Below are positions 15,275-22,969 of a stretch of DNA of 36,115 nucleotides, in pieces. How positions within the stretch are numbered: the stretch's first letter is position 1; each line of letters begins with the position of its first letter. This stretch comes from Embleya sp040605455. Its GTDB lineage: Bacteria; Actinomycetota; Actinomycetes; Streptomycetales; Streptomycetaceae. Made by a program: the position numbers and the translations under genes. The notes beneath the pieces were generated by a model that saw only the letters and a program-made list of their open reading frames with translations, made no database searches and was not told where the DNA came from. The stretch lies in NCBI RefSeq assembly GCF_040605455.1, contig NZ_JBEXCV010000095.1:1-36115 (forward strand), written 5' to 3'.

Positions 15275-16240
15275 ATGTCGCGCATGAGTCTGCAGGCCGT
15301 CTCCCCCCTCGTCGCCCGCCGCGTGTTCCTCGCGAACCTGGTGGCGCAGATCGGCATCGTCGTCACGGGCGGTCTCGTCCGACTCACCGACTCCGGCCTG
15401 GGGTGCGACACCTGGCCCCGGTGCGACAGCGACACCAGCGACTGGACGCCGCACCAGGCGGTCAGCCACCACGCGTACATCGAGTTCGGCAACCGCATGC
15501 TGACCTACGTGGTCGGCGCGATCGCGGTGGCCTGCGTGGTGGCCGCGTACCGGCTGACCGTGCGCCGCAAGGACATCACCACGCTGGCCTGGATGCAGAT
15601 CGGCACGGTCGTCGGTCAGGCCGTGCTGGGCGGCATCACCGTGCGGACCGACCTGCACCCGATGGCGGTGGCCAGTCACCTGCTCCTGTCGATGCTGCTG
15701 ATCGCGTCGGCGGTCGCGCTGTACGAACGCGGCGGCGAGGGCGACGCGCCGGCCCGACTGCTGGTCCGCCCGGAGATCCGCTGGTTCGGCTACGGCACGC
15801 TGGCCCTGGCCGCCGCGCTGATCGTGATCGGCACCGTGGTCACCGGCTCCGGACCGCATGCGGGCGACCTCAAGGCCAAGCGCTTCGACGTGGACATCGA
15901 CCAGATGGCCTGGCTGCACGCCGACCTGGCCTTCCTGCTCCTGGGCGCGGCCGTCGCCCTGGCCCTGGCCCTGCGCGTCACCGACGCCCCCGTGGCCGCC
16001 CAGCACCGCGTCCGGTGGCTGTTGGCCGTGCTGATCCCACAGGGCCTGATCGGCTACATCCAGTACTTCAACGGCCTCCCCGAGTGGATGGTCCTCACCC
16101 ACATGCTCGGCGCCGCCCTCACGGTGGTCACCGCCACCCGCGCCCTGTTCGGCCTGCGCGTGCGCGGCGACGCATCACCCGACACCGAGACCGACCACCT
16201 CGACGCCGATCTCCGCGAACCGGTCGCCACCAGCTACTGA
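15275..16240 (+). CDS. ctaA: Heme A synthase (CtaA/COX15)
   Basis: A 321-residue membrane protein with about eight transmembrane helices that oxidises the heme O methyl group to make heme A for cytochrome oxidase. Helix 1 (VAQIGIVVTGGLVRLTDSG) leads into the extracytoplasmic loop with the cysteine pair C44/C50 in GLGCDTWPRC, spaced as in Bacillus CtaA. The heme-ligand and catalytic region SHHAYIEFGNR follows, then further histidines in DLHPMAVASHLLLS, WLHADLAFLLLG and LTHMLGAAL. The ATG at 15275 is used; a second in-frame ATG is nine bases on. Its substrate heme O comes from CtaB, encoded at 31.3 kb. Confidence 0.95.
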   Translation: MSRMSLQAVSPLVARRVFLANLVAQIGIVVTGGLVRLTDSGLGCDTWPRCDSDTSDWTPHQAVSHHAYIEFGNRMLTYVVGAIAVACVVAAYRLTVRRKDITTLAWMQIGTVVGQAVLGGITVRTDLHPMAVASHLLLSMLLIASAVALYERGGEGDAPARLLVRPEIRWFGYGTLALAAALIVIGTVVTGSGPHAGDLKAKRFDVDIDQMAWLHADLAFLLLGAAVALALALRVTDAPVAAQHRVRWLLAVLIPQGLIGYIQYFNGLPEWMVLTHMLGAALTVVTATRALFGLRVRGDASPDTETDHLDADLREPVATSY

Positions 16241-16292
16241 CCACTCTCAGCCGGCCGGCGGAAGCACCACTGTCGGCGGGACGCAGAGTCCG

Positions 16293-16451
16293 TCACAGGT
16301 CGGCTTCAGCCGCCACAGCTCTCCTTGCCCGGGAACGTATCCGGTCGGCCTGGGTGGGCGGGTCGGCCCGGGCGGCTGCCGCTCGGGCCTGCGATCCGCG
16401 TTCGCCGCCAGTCACGTCGAACCGCGTATCCCGCAACTGCGAGACCGTCAC
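16293..16451 (-). pseudogene. Truncated ESX-associated gene remnant
   Basis: A 52-codon frame starting GTG at 16451, two bases after the stop of the WXG100-like gene. It opens VTVSQLRDTRF, which resembles the N-terminus of the partner protein that follows WXG100-like genes in Streptomyces (typically several hundred residues). It continues with an Ala/Arg-rich helix and stops at 16293. I read it as the surviving start of a larger gene; a genuine small protein cannot be excluded. Confidence 0.45.
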
Positions 16452-16453
16452 CG

Positions 16454-16881
16454 TCAGCGACCGCCTTCAAACGAGCCGCGAACCGCGCCTTCGGTGTGGT
16501 CGTACTGTTCGGCCGACTCGCTCAGGACTCCCGCGAGCCGTGCCATCTCCAGGCGCAGGTCGCTCTCGCTCTGCTCCCAGGCAGTGGCCAGTTTGGTCAG
16601 TTCCTCGGCGACCTTCCACGGTCCGAGGCCGGCACCGGCCGCCCGGGTGGGGCCACCGGCCCGCTCAGCGCGGGCCGAAGGTCGTTCAGGATCGCGTCCT
16701 GGGCGCCTGCGGTAGCACGAAGACCGGCCGGCGACACCTTGAACCCGCCCGGAGGGACGGGTGCGTCGTTGGGCCTCGGGTTGGGCACCCTCGGCTGATC
16801 CGCCGGCGGGCCGGGCGGTGGCGTGGGTTCGGCTTTCGCCTGGGTGTACAGCGGGTTGAGCACACGTTGGATATGGCTCAC
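16454..16881 (-). pseudogene. WXG100/ESX-like protein gene with a frameshift
   Basis: From a GTG at 16881 (GGGGGGAC upstream) the reading begins VSHIQRVLNPLYTQ, passes a Pro-rich stretch, then GGFKVSPAGLRATAGAQDAILNDLRPALSG. Near 16655 the homology jumps by one base to another frame and continues AAGAGLGPWKVAEELTKLATAWEQSESDLRLEMARLAGVLSESAEQYDHTE to a stop at 16454. Joined, this is one protein of about 140 residues with the helical WExxxxxLrxEMxxLA pattern of type VII secretion WXG100-like proteins. One missing base near 16650-16665 would explain it: either real decay or a sequencing error in the GC run. Confidence 0.62.
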
Positions 16882-16967
16882 GGACGTCCCCCCGGACTCG
16901 ATCCATCGGCAATGACACATCGTCACGTGAGAGTAGCTCACAGGTTCGAACGGAGGCGTGCGCTCCA

Positions 16968-17003
16968 CCCGACGAATGGCCTCCGGGCGGGCCATCCGTC
17001 GGG
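16968..17003 (-). terminator. Hairpin terminator of the egt operon
   Basis: Arms 16968-16981 and 16990-17003 pair over 14 positions with one G-U pair and an eight-base loop. The hairpin begins twelve bases after the egtD stop on the minus strand. Confidence 0.75.
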
Positions 17004-17014
17004 CGAGCCCGGGG

Positions 17015-17992
17015 TCAGCGGCTGGGCACCGCCAGCAGGAGGGCGAAGCGGGCCTGGGGGTCGGTCCACCAGTTGCGGATGGTGAAGCCCGCATCGGCCA
17101 GTTCGGCGGTCAGGGCCTCGCGGCGGAATTTGGTGGAGATCTCGGTGCGCAGGAGTTCTCCTGCGGCGAAGTCCACGGACAGGTCGACAGCCGGGATCTT
17201 GACGGTCTGGTCGACGCGGGAGCGCAGGTGCATCTCGATGCGCTCCGCCTCGGCGTTCCACAGCGCGACGTGGTCGTAGGCGTCGGGGTCGAAATCGGCG
17301 GCGAGCTCGCGGTTGAGCACGTGCAGCACGTTCTTGTTGAAGGCTGCGGTGACACCCTGGTTGTCGTCGTAGGCGGCGACCAGGACGCCCGGGTCCTTGA
17401 CCAGGTCGACGCCCAGCAGCAGGGTGTCGTCGGCGCTCAGGGCGCGGCGCAGGATGCGGTAGAAGTCCGCGCGCTGGGCCGGGTCGAGGTTGCCGAGCGT
17501 GCTGCCCAGGAAGCTGAGCAGGCGGGGGCCTGGTTCGTCGGCCAGTGCCAGGTCGTGTTCGAAGTCGGTGACCGTGGCCGCGACCCGCAGCGCCGGGTAG
17601 TCGCGACACAGCGCCTCGCCGGCCTGGATCAGCGCCGAGTCGCTCACGTCCAGCGGTACATAGCGGTCCAGCGTGCCGGCGTCGGTGAGCGCGTCCAGGA
17701 GCAGGCGGGTCTTGCGGGAGGAGCCGGAGCCGAGCTCGATCAGGGTGTGTGCCCGGGTCGCGGCGGCGATCTCGGTGGCGCGCCGGGTGAGGATCTCCTG
17801 TTCGGCGCGGGTGGGGTAGTACTCGGGCAGGTGGGTGATCTCCTCGAACAACTCGCTGCCGCGCGCGTCGTAGAACCACTTCGGCGGCAGCGACTTGGTC
17901 GGCGCGGTGAGGCCCCGGAGCACGTCGGCACGCAGGGTGGTGTCGAAGTAGTCGGCGGGCAGGCGGTGATCGAGGGTGAAGCGGCTGTTCAT
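17015..17992 (-). other. egtD: EgtD module with its own potential start (histidine methyltransferase)
   Basis: The EgtD part alone would be 325 residues, normal for the family, from ATG 17992 with AGGAA about ten bases upstream. It would use SAM to trimethylate histidine to hercynine. Landmarks in order are SLPPKWFYDARGSELFEEIT, LPEYYPTRAEQEIL, LIELGSGSSRKT, YVPLDVSDSAL, FLGSTLGNL and AFNKNVLHVLNREL. Internal initiation would give a separate EgtD even if the upstream frame is fused. Confidence 0.8.
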
Positions 17993-18826
17993 GGGACGCC
18001 GTTCCTGTGGGGCGGATGACGGACGTGCGGCGACGCTCCGTACGGGGCGGATCGCGGCGATGCGGACACCGCTGCGGGTGGCCACGAGGAGGGAGTGTTC
18101 GGGTACCTCGACCCACTCGCCCCAACCGCCGCCCGTGTTCTCGTCGGGCTCGGAGGCGACCAGGACCCGCCCGGGGGCGGTGCGATACCAGAGGGTGTCC
18201 CCGTATCGGGTGGCGAAGACGGTCCCGCCGTCGGTGAGCAGCAGGTTGAGCCGGGCGTTTGGGCGCACCTCGGCGATCCGCCGCACCAGCGCGGCCAGCG
18301 CCCCGCCGACGGGCTCGCCCTGTCGGAGTCGGCGCGCGAGCATTGCCCACAGCAGCGCCGAGTCGCAGCGCGCCTCCAGGGCGAGCAGATCGGCCGGATC
18401 GAGCGCGGGCCCGATCGGCAACCGGGTCCAGTCCGGGATTGCGCCGTTGTGGCTGAACAGCCAGCGGCCGTCCCGAAACGGCGCCGCCGCGGCCTCGTCC
18501 TGGCTGGTGCCGGCGGTGGCGCTGCGGACGGCGGCCAGGAACGTGCCGCTGCGCACGGTGCGGGCCAGATCGGGCAGGTTCGGGTCGGCCCAGATCGGCA
18601 ACGCGCGCCGGTAGCGGGCGGGTTCGACGTCCGCGCCGGCCTCGTCCGGGGGCGCCGATTCGGCCGACCCGCCCGGATACCAGCCGAAGCCGAAGCCGTC
18701 CACGTTGACCGTTCCGTACCGCTGCCGACGCGGCGCCCAGGACTGCTCGTACAGGCCGTGCGGCGGGTCGACCAGGACCTCGGCGAGGGCGATCTCCGGT
18801 CCCAGATAGGCCAGATGACGACACAT
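17015..18826 (-). CDS. egtC: EgtC-EgtD fused reading frame (ergothioneine biosynthesis)
   Basis: One open frame of 603 codons joins two normally separate enzymes. Residues 1-278 are EgtC, an Ntn-type glutamine amidotransferase-like hydrolase that removes the gamma-glutamyl group: Cys2 nucleophile in MCRHLAYLG, then YGTVNVDGFGFGWY and LFSHNGAIPDW. Residues 279-603 are EgtD, the histidine N-alpha-trimethyltransferase, with the SAM-binding LIELGSGSSRKT. There is no stop between them; the linker is RPSSAPQERRP, then the EgtD methionine. One frame over, a TGA overlaps that ATG (CCATGA), the usual coupled arrangement, so a net one-base shift late in egtC may have created the fusion. The EgtC start overlaps the egtB stop (TGATG). 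Whether one or two proteins result is open. Confidence 0.85.
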   Translation of the reverse strand: MCRHLAYLGPEIALAEVLVDPPHGLYEQSWAPRRQRYGTVNVDGFGFGWYPGGSAESAPPDEAGADVEPARYRRALPIWADPNLPDLARTVRSGTFLAAVRSATAGTSQDEAAAAPFRDGRWLFSHNGAIPDWTRLPIGPALDPADLLALEARCDSALLWAMLARRLRQGEPVGGALAALVRRIAEVRPNARLNLLLTDGGTVFATRYGDTLWYRTAPGRVLVASEPDENTGGGWGEWVEVPEHSLLVATRSGVRIAAIRPVRSVAARPSSAPQERRPMNSRFTLDHRLPADYFDTTLRADVLRGLTAPTKSLPPKWFYDARGSELFEEITHLPEYYPTRAEQEILTRRATEIAAATRAHTLIELGSGSSRKTRLLLDALTDAGTLDRYVPLDVSDSALIQAGEALCRDYPALRVAATVTDFEHDLALADEPGPRLLSFLGSTLGNLDPAQRADFYRILRRALSADDTLLLGVDLVKDPGVLVAAYDDNQGVTAAFNKNVLHVLNRELAADFDPDAYDHVALWNAEAERIEMHLRSRVDQTVKIPAVDLSVDFAAGELLRTEISTKFRREALTAELADAGFTIRNWWTDPQARFALLLAVPSR

Positions 18827-20325
18827 CAGCGCGCCTCCCGGGGCGCCGCGTCGCGGGCGGTCCGGAAGCCGGCGAAGATCTGCCGGCGAATCGGCAGGTC
18901 CCAGTTGCGGAACGTGCCTCGGGCGACCACCTCGTCCACACCGAACGCGCCGCCGCGCAACACCTTGTGTCCGGGGCCGAAGAACACCTCGGAGTACTCC
19001 CGGTACGGGAACGCCGCGAACCCGGGATACGGCAGGAAATCGGAGGCCGTCCACTCCCAGACGTCGCCGATCAGTTGCCGCGCCCCACACGCCGCGGTGC
19101 CCGCCGGGTACGCGCCGGCGGGTGCCGGTCGCAGGTGCCGTTGGCCGAGGTTGGCGTGTTCGGGTGTGGGCTCCGCGTCGCCCCACGGATACCGCCGCGA
19201 GCGGCCCTCGGCCGGATCGTGTCGGGCCGCCTTCTCCCACTCGGCCTCGGTCGGCAGCCGCCGGCCGGCCCAGCGCGCGTAGGCGTCGGCCTCGTACCAG
19301 CACACGTGCAGGACCGGCTCGTCGAGCGGCACCGGCTCGGACCGACCGAACCGCCGGCGCAGCCATGCGCCGCCGTCCCTTCGCCAGAACAACGGGGCGG
19401 TGAGGTCGGCGTCCTGCCGGTGTCGCCAACCCTGCGGACTCCACCAACGCTCGTCCGCGTACCCGCCGTCGGCGATGAACTCCAGATAGGCAGCGTTGGT
19501 CACCGGTACGGTGTCCAACCAGAACTCCGGTACGTCCACGATGTGGGCGGGCCGTTCGTTGTCCAGCGCCCACGGGTCGGTATCGGTACCCATCTCGAAC
19601 CGCCCTGCGGCGACCAGGACTTCGCTTGACAGCGCGCCTGCCTCGATCGCTCCGGGCGGCGCCGGCGCACGCAACACCGGCTCACCGGCCCGCAGTTGGT
19701 GAGTGGCCAGCATGGTCTCGTCGTGTTGCTGCTCGTGCTGGGCGAGCATGCCGAACACGAAACCCTCGGCCAGGAGCGGGTCGCCGTCCGTGCCGAGATC
19801 GGCGGATTCCAGTACGCGCGAGGTGTGTTCGCGAACCAGCCCGACATACTCCCGGGCCTGTTCGGGCCCGAGCAGGGGCAGCGCGGGCCGATCGGCACGC
19901 GGGTGCCGGAACGCGTCGTACAGCGGATCCAGGTCCGGACGCAGCGCCGGCTCGCCACCGGCCCGGCGGACCAGCCACAGCTCCTCCTGGTTGCCGATGT
20001 GCGCCAGGTCCCAGACCAGCGGCGACATCAACGGGGAGTGTTGGGCGCTCAGTTCGTCGTCGGTCAGGCAGTCGGTGAGAGCCAGCGTCCGGCGTCGGGC
20101 GCGGGCCAGCGCGGCCCGGGCTATGGCCCGGCGGTCGGCGGCCGGGGATTGGGCATGGGGCCCGTTCGGCCCTGGGGCTTGCGCGGCTTCCAGAGCTTGC
20201 TCGGCTTGTTCGGACTGGGCGGATTTCGCGGACTGTGCGGCCTGCGACGTCGCCGGACCGGACCGCTTCGACTGCTTCGATCGCTTCGACGCCTTCGGCG
20301 GCTGCGATGGCTTCAACGACTTCAT
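18826..20325 (-). CDS. egtB: EgtB hercynine oxygenase (sulfoxide synthase)
   Basis: A 499-residue non-heme iron enzyme that couples hercynine to gamma-glutamylcysteine with oxygen. The DinB-like N-terminal domain supplies the three-histidine iron site: H109 in WDLAHIGNQEE, and H197 and H201 in AQHEQQHDET. The C-terminal formylglycine-generating-enzyme-like domain runs from about residue 235 (FEMGTD) to GTFRNWDLPIRRQIFAGFRTARD, with GDVWEWTASDF near the active site. Before the domain is a 70-residue Lys/Ser/Gln/Ala extension absent from typical EgtB. The start is the ATG at 20325, overlapping the egtA stop (ATGA); a start further in, near residue 60, would give the usual length but lacks coupling. 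Confidence 0.94.
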   Translation of the reverse strand: MKSLKPSQPPKASKRSKQSKRSGPATSQAAQSAKSAQSEQAEQALEAAQAPGPNGPHAQSPAADRRAIARAALARARRRTLALTDCLTDDELSAQHSPLMSPLVWDLAHIGNQEELWLVRRAGGEPALRPDLDPLYDAFRHPRADRPALPLLGPEQAREYVGLVREHTSRVLESADLGTDGDPLLAEGFVFGMLAQHEQQHDETMLATHQLRAGEPVLRAPAPPGAIEAGALSSEVLVAAGRFEMGTDTDPWALDNERPAHIVDVPEFWLDTVPVTNAAYLEFIADGGYADERWWSPQGWRHRQDADLTAPLFWRRDGGAWLRRRFGRSEPVPLDEPVLHVCWYEADAYARWAGRRLPTEAEWEKAARHDPAEGRSRRYPWGDAEPTPEHANLGQRHLRPAPAGAYPAGTAACGARQLIGDVWEWTASDFLPYPGFAAFPYREYSEVFFGPGHKVLRGGAFGVDEVVARGTFRNWDLPIRRQIFAGFRTARDAAPREAR

Positions 20326-21560
20326 CGACTGGTCCTTTCCAGCAGGTCGTCCGCGGGACATCGGCCCCGTTCGGCGTAGCGCCGGGTGAATTCGGCGACG
20401 GCCGCACGGAGCGAGCCGGGGGCGCCGTTGTCGGACAAGGCGTTCTCGGTGGCGGCGAAGCATGCCCGGACCGCCTTGCCGAGCACGGGGTCGGCGGGCC
20501 CGAGTCGGGCGGCCCGGCTCCAGACCGCGTCGGTCGGCACCACAGAGCCGTTCGCACACAGCGGCTCGGTCGCCTCCCACGCCGCCTCGGCCGCGACCGG
20601 ATCGTCCAGCAGGGTGGCGGCCATCGCGGCGGGGACGACCCAGTCGTCACCGCACTGGGCGTCGATCATCCGCAGTTCCAGCCAGCCGCGCGGGCGGACC
20701 GGCGGAAAGAGCGTGGTCAGGTGGTAGTCGAGATCCTCCAGGGTGGGTGGCCGCACTCCGGGTGCGCCGCGCAGCCAGGAACGGAAGGTCAGCCCCTCGG
20801 GTGCGGTCCAGCCGTCCGCCGAACTGCCGCGTACACACAGCAGTGGGGCATCCAGCGCGTAGCACGCCCATGCGGCACGCGGATCACCGTCGGCTTCCGG
20901 CGGCCGGGTGCGGCCGGGGTCCATCCGGGCCCAGACCAGTTGTCGGGTCGACCGCCATCCGGTCGGTTTGCCCTGCCACAGCGGCGAGTTGGCGAAAGCG
21001 GCGACCAGTATCGGGCCGATTCGGTGGGTCAGTTCCCATCGCGATCGGTAGCCCCCGCGGCCGTTACCCTCCTCACCGGCGTCCAGGTTGACCTGCACGG
21101 ACGCGGTGCCGCGCATCATCATCCGGCCCCACGAGCCGTCCCGGTCGAAGTACGCCTCCATCGCCCGGTAGCGGGGATGGTCCACGACCCGTGGCGGGTT
21201 TTGATACGGCTCCAGGCCGTGGCCGACGAGCACCAGTCCGCTCGCGGCCAGCGCCTGCTCCAGGGCGGCCGTGTCGGCCCGGAGGTCCTGGGCGCATTCG
21301 GCGAGCGAGGTGGCGGGCGGTGAGCTCAGCTCGACCTGCCCACCCGGCTCGCGGGTCAACCTGCTGCCGAACGGCAGCCCCTGCGCCTTCAGCGGAGCCA
21401 GGGCCTGGTCCAGTCGCTCCGGCGCCACCGCCCGGCGGGCGTCGGCGCCGTCGTGCACGATCCATTCCAGCTCGATCCCCACCCGCGCGGGTGGGCCGGT
21501 CTTGAAGCACACCCCATGCACGTGGGCCTGTGCGTCGTCCTCCTTCAGAGCGGTAGCCAT
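20322..21560 (-). CDS. egtA: EgtA glutamate-cysteine ligase
   Basis: A 412-residue ATP-dependent ligase that makes gamma-glutamylcysteine, the sulfur donor for EgtB. It is the GCS2-like actinobacterial type: RVGIELEWIVHD near residue 30 with acidic metal/ATP ligands, REPGGQVELSSPP, RGTASVQVNLDAG, and LELRMIDAQCGDDWVVP. The ATG at 21560 has GGAG eight bases upstream and begins MATALKEDDAQ; a longer frame begins 20 codons earlier with no family support. It is the first gene of egtA-egtB-egtC-egtD. egtE, the final C-S lyase, is not in the window. Confidence 0.94.
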   Translation of the reverse strand: MATALKEDDAQAHVHGVCFKTGPPARVGIELEWIVHDGADARRAVAPERLDQALAPLKAQGLPFGSRLTREPGGQVELSSPPATSLAECAQDLRADTAALEQALAASGLVLVGHGLEPYQNPPRVVDHPRYRAMEAYFDRDGSWGRMMMRGTASVQVNLDAGEEGNGRGGYRSRWELTHRIGPILVAAFANSPLWQGKPTGWRSTRQLVWARMDPGRTRPPEADGDPRAAWACYALDAPLLCVRGSSADGWTAPEGLTFRSWLRGAPGVRPPTLEDLDYHLTTLFPPVRPRGWLELRMIDAQCGDDWVVPAAMAATLLDDPVAAEAAWEATEPLCANGSVVPTDAVWSRAARLGPADPVLGKAVRACFAATENALSDNGAPGSLRAAVAEFTRRYAERGRCPADDLLERTSR

Positions 21561-22143
21561 CGCCCTCACTCCTTCGGTCCATCGTGTGGTCCCGGGTTCG
21601 GGCCCACTCGGGACCCTCATTTTGGTCCCTCACGTCACTTTCCCGCTCTGCTGTACCCGGCGAATGGGACCGGAACACCCGTACCCCCGTGAACCCCGAA
21701 CCACGCCCGGATGACGCCCGAACGGCTCCCCGAAGAGACCACCCGGTTGCCCTGGGTACCCCTGGGCAAGTCCGCGGGTGACGCTCGGGCGCGGGGCCCG
21801 AGACGCGCAGCGCGCGGTGGGAGCGCTCGGGCTCGGGAGGTAGGGGGCCGAGGCGCGAGCGCTTGGGCGCGGGGTTATCGGGGCGCGGGGCGGGTGCGCG
21901 GAGCAGGGGGGTCGGGCGCCGCGCGGGGTTGGAGGGGCGGGGCGTCGGGCGCCGGAGGCGGAGCCGCAGGACGCGAGGCGGGAGTGCTTGGACGTCCGGC
22001 GCGCTGGGCATGGGGTCGCGGGGCAGGGCCTTGTACGCGGGTCGCTGTCCCGAAGAAACGGAGCACCTCGGTGGCCACGCTGCGCACACCCTGAGGCACG
22101 AGTCGACCGACCCATCTCACGGGAAGGCGCCGACCCGTACGAA
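21561..22143. other. Intergenic region, G-rich on the plus strand
   Basis: No gene is supported here. It should carry the egtA promoter close to 21560 on the minus strand. From about 21780 to 22050 the plus strand is extremely G-rich with many short GGGG tracts, including a four-tract block at 21871-21894 (GGGG-TTATC-GGGG-CGC-GGGG-C-GGG) that fits a quadruplex pattern. Long frames through it have skewed Arg/Gly/Ala compositions typical of spurious translation. Confidence 0.55.
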
Positions 22144-22178
22144 GGGCGGGACGGGAACCCTCCGGCTCCGTCCCGCCC
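22144..22178 (-). terminator. Hairpin terminator after pgl
   Basis: Arms GGGCGGGACGG (22144-22154) and CCGTCCCGCCC (22168-22178) form a perfect 11-bp stem with a 13-base loop, about 36 bases beyond the pgl stop. It would end the pgi-zwf-opcA-pgl transcript. Confidence 0.7.
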
Positions 22179-22213
22179 TCCGTAACTCCCCTACACCCCA
22201 GGCGGCTTCCGGC

Positions 22214-22969
22214 CTAATCCGGCAGCTTCGCCGCCGCTGCCCGGTCCAGCAGCCACAGCGTCGCGCCCGTGCCGTACGCCCCCGCCGCCGGGGTCTTCGT
22301 GGCGTCCGACGACGCCCGCGCCGTCGCGACCGCGTCCGCCTTGTCCTCGCCCGCCGCGAGCAGCCACACCTCGTGCGCCGCTCGGATCGCCGGGAAGGTC
22401 AGGGTGATCCGGGTCGGCGGGGGCTTGGGGGCCTCCCGTACCGCGACCACCATGCGGGTCGACTCCGCCGTGGCGGCGAAGCCCGGGAAGAGCGATGCCA
22501 CGTGCGTATCGGGGCCGACCCCGAACATGGCCAGCGTGAACGCCGGTACCGACGCGCCGTCCGGCGCGGCGGCAGCCAGCTCCGCCGCGTACCGCCGCGC
22601 CGCCGCGTCCACGTCGTCGCCGTCCGGACCGTCACTGGCGGGCATCGCGTGGACCAGTTCCGGCAGCACCGGGACCGTGTCCAACAACGCCTCGCGCGCC
22701 TGCGTCTCGTTGCGGTCGGGATGGCCCGCCGGCAGGAACCGCTCGTCGCCCCACCAGATGTGCAGCCGGTCGAAGTCGATCGCGCCCAGCGTGGGCGTGA
22801 GCGACAACTCGTGCAGCAGCGCGTTGCCGTTGCGGCCACCGGTCAGCACGATGTGCGCAACGTCGAACTCGGCCTGCGCGTCCGCGACCCGCTGGATCAG
22901 TCCGGTCGCGGCTGCCTTGGCCATCAGTGCCGTGTCGGCGTGCACCCGGACCGGGCCGTGAGCGCTCAC
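22214..22969 (-). CDS. pgl: 6-phosphogluconolactonase
   Basis: A 251-residue soluble enzyme of the DevB/SOL family that hydrolyses 6-phosphogluconolactone, step two of the oxidative pentose-phosphate pathway. Family marks are AHIVLTGGRNGNALLHEL, RLHIWWGDERFLP near residue 70, HPDRNETQAREALLD, AMFGVGPDTHVASLFPG and ITLTFPAIRAAHEVWLLAAGEDKADAV. The start is GTG at 22969, overlapping the opcA stop by four bases (GTGA), so it is coupled to the G6PDH genes. In many homologues the glycine after the phosphate loop is followed by ST; here it is GGRNGN, a mild variation. Confidence 0.95.
   Translation of the reverse strand: MSAHGPVRVHADTALMAKAAATGLIQRVADAQAEFDVAHIVLTGGRNGNALLHELSLTPTLGAIDFDRLHIWWGDERFLPAGHPDRNETQAREALLDTVPVLPELVHAMPASDGPDGDDVDAAARRYAAELAAAAPDGASVPAFTLAMFGVGPDTHVASLFPGFAATAESTRMVVAVREAPKPPPTRITLTFPAIRAAHEVWLLAAGEDKADAVATARASSDATKTPAAGAYGTGATLWLLDRAAAAKLPD

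Noticed and set aside
21630..22115. Minus-strand Pro/Arg/Ala-rich frame of about 160 codons
   Set aside because: Its composition is that of the G-rich intergenic DNA; there is no Shine-Dalgarno, domain or codon bias.
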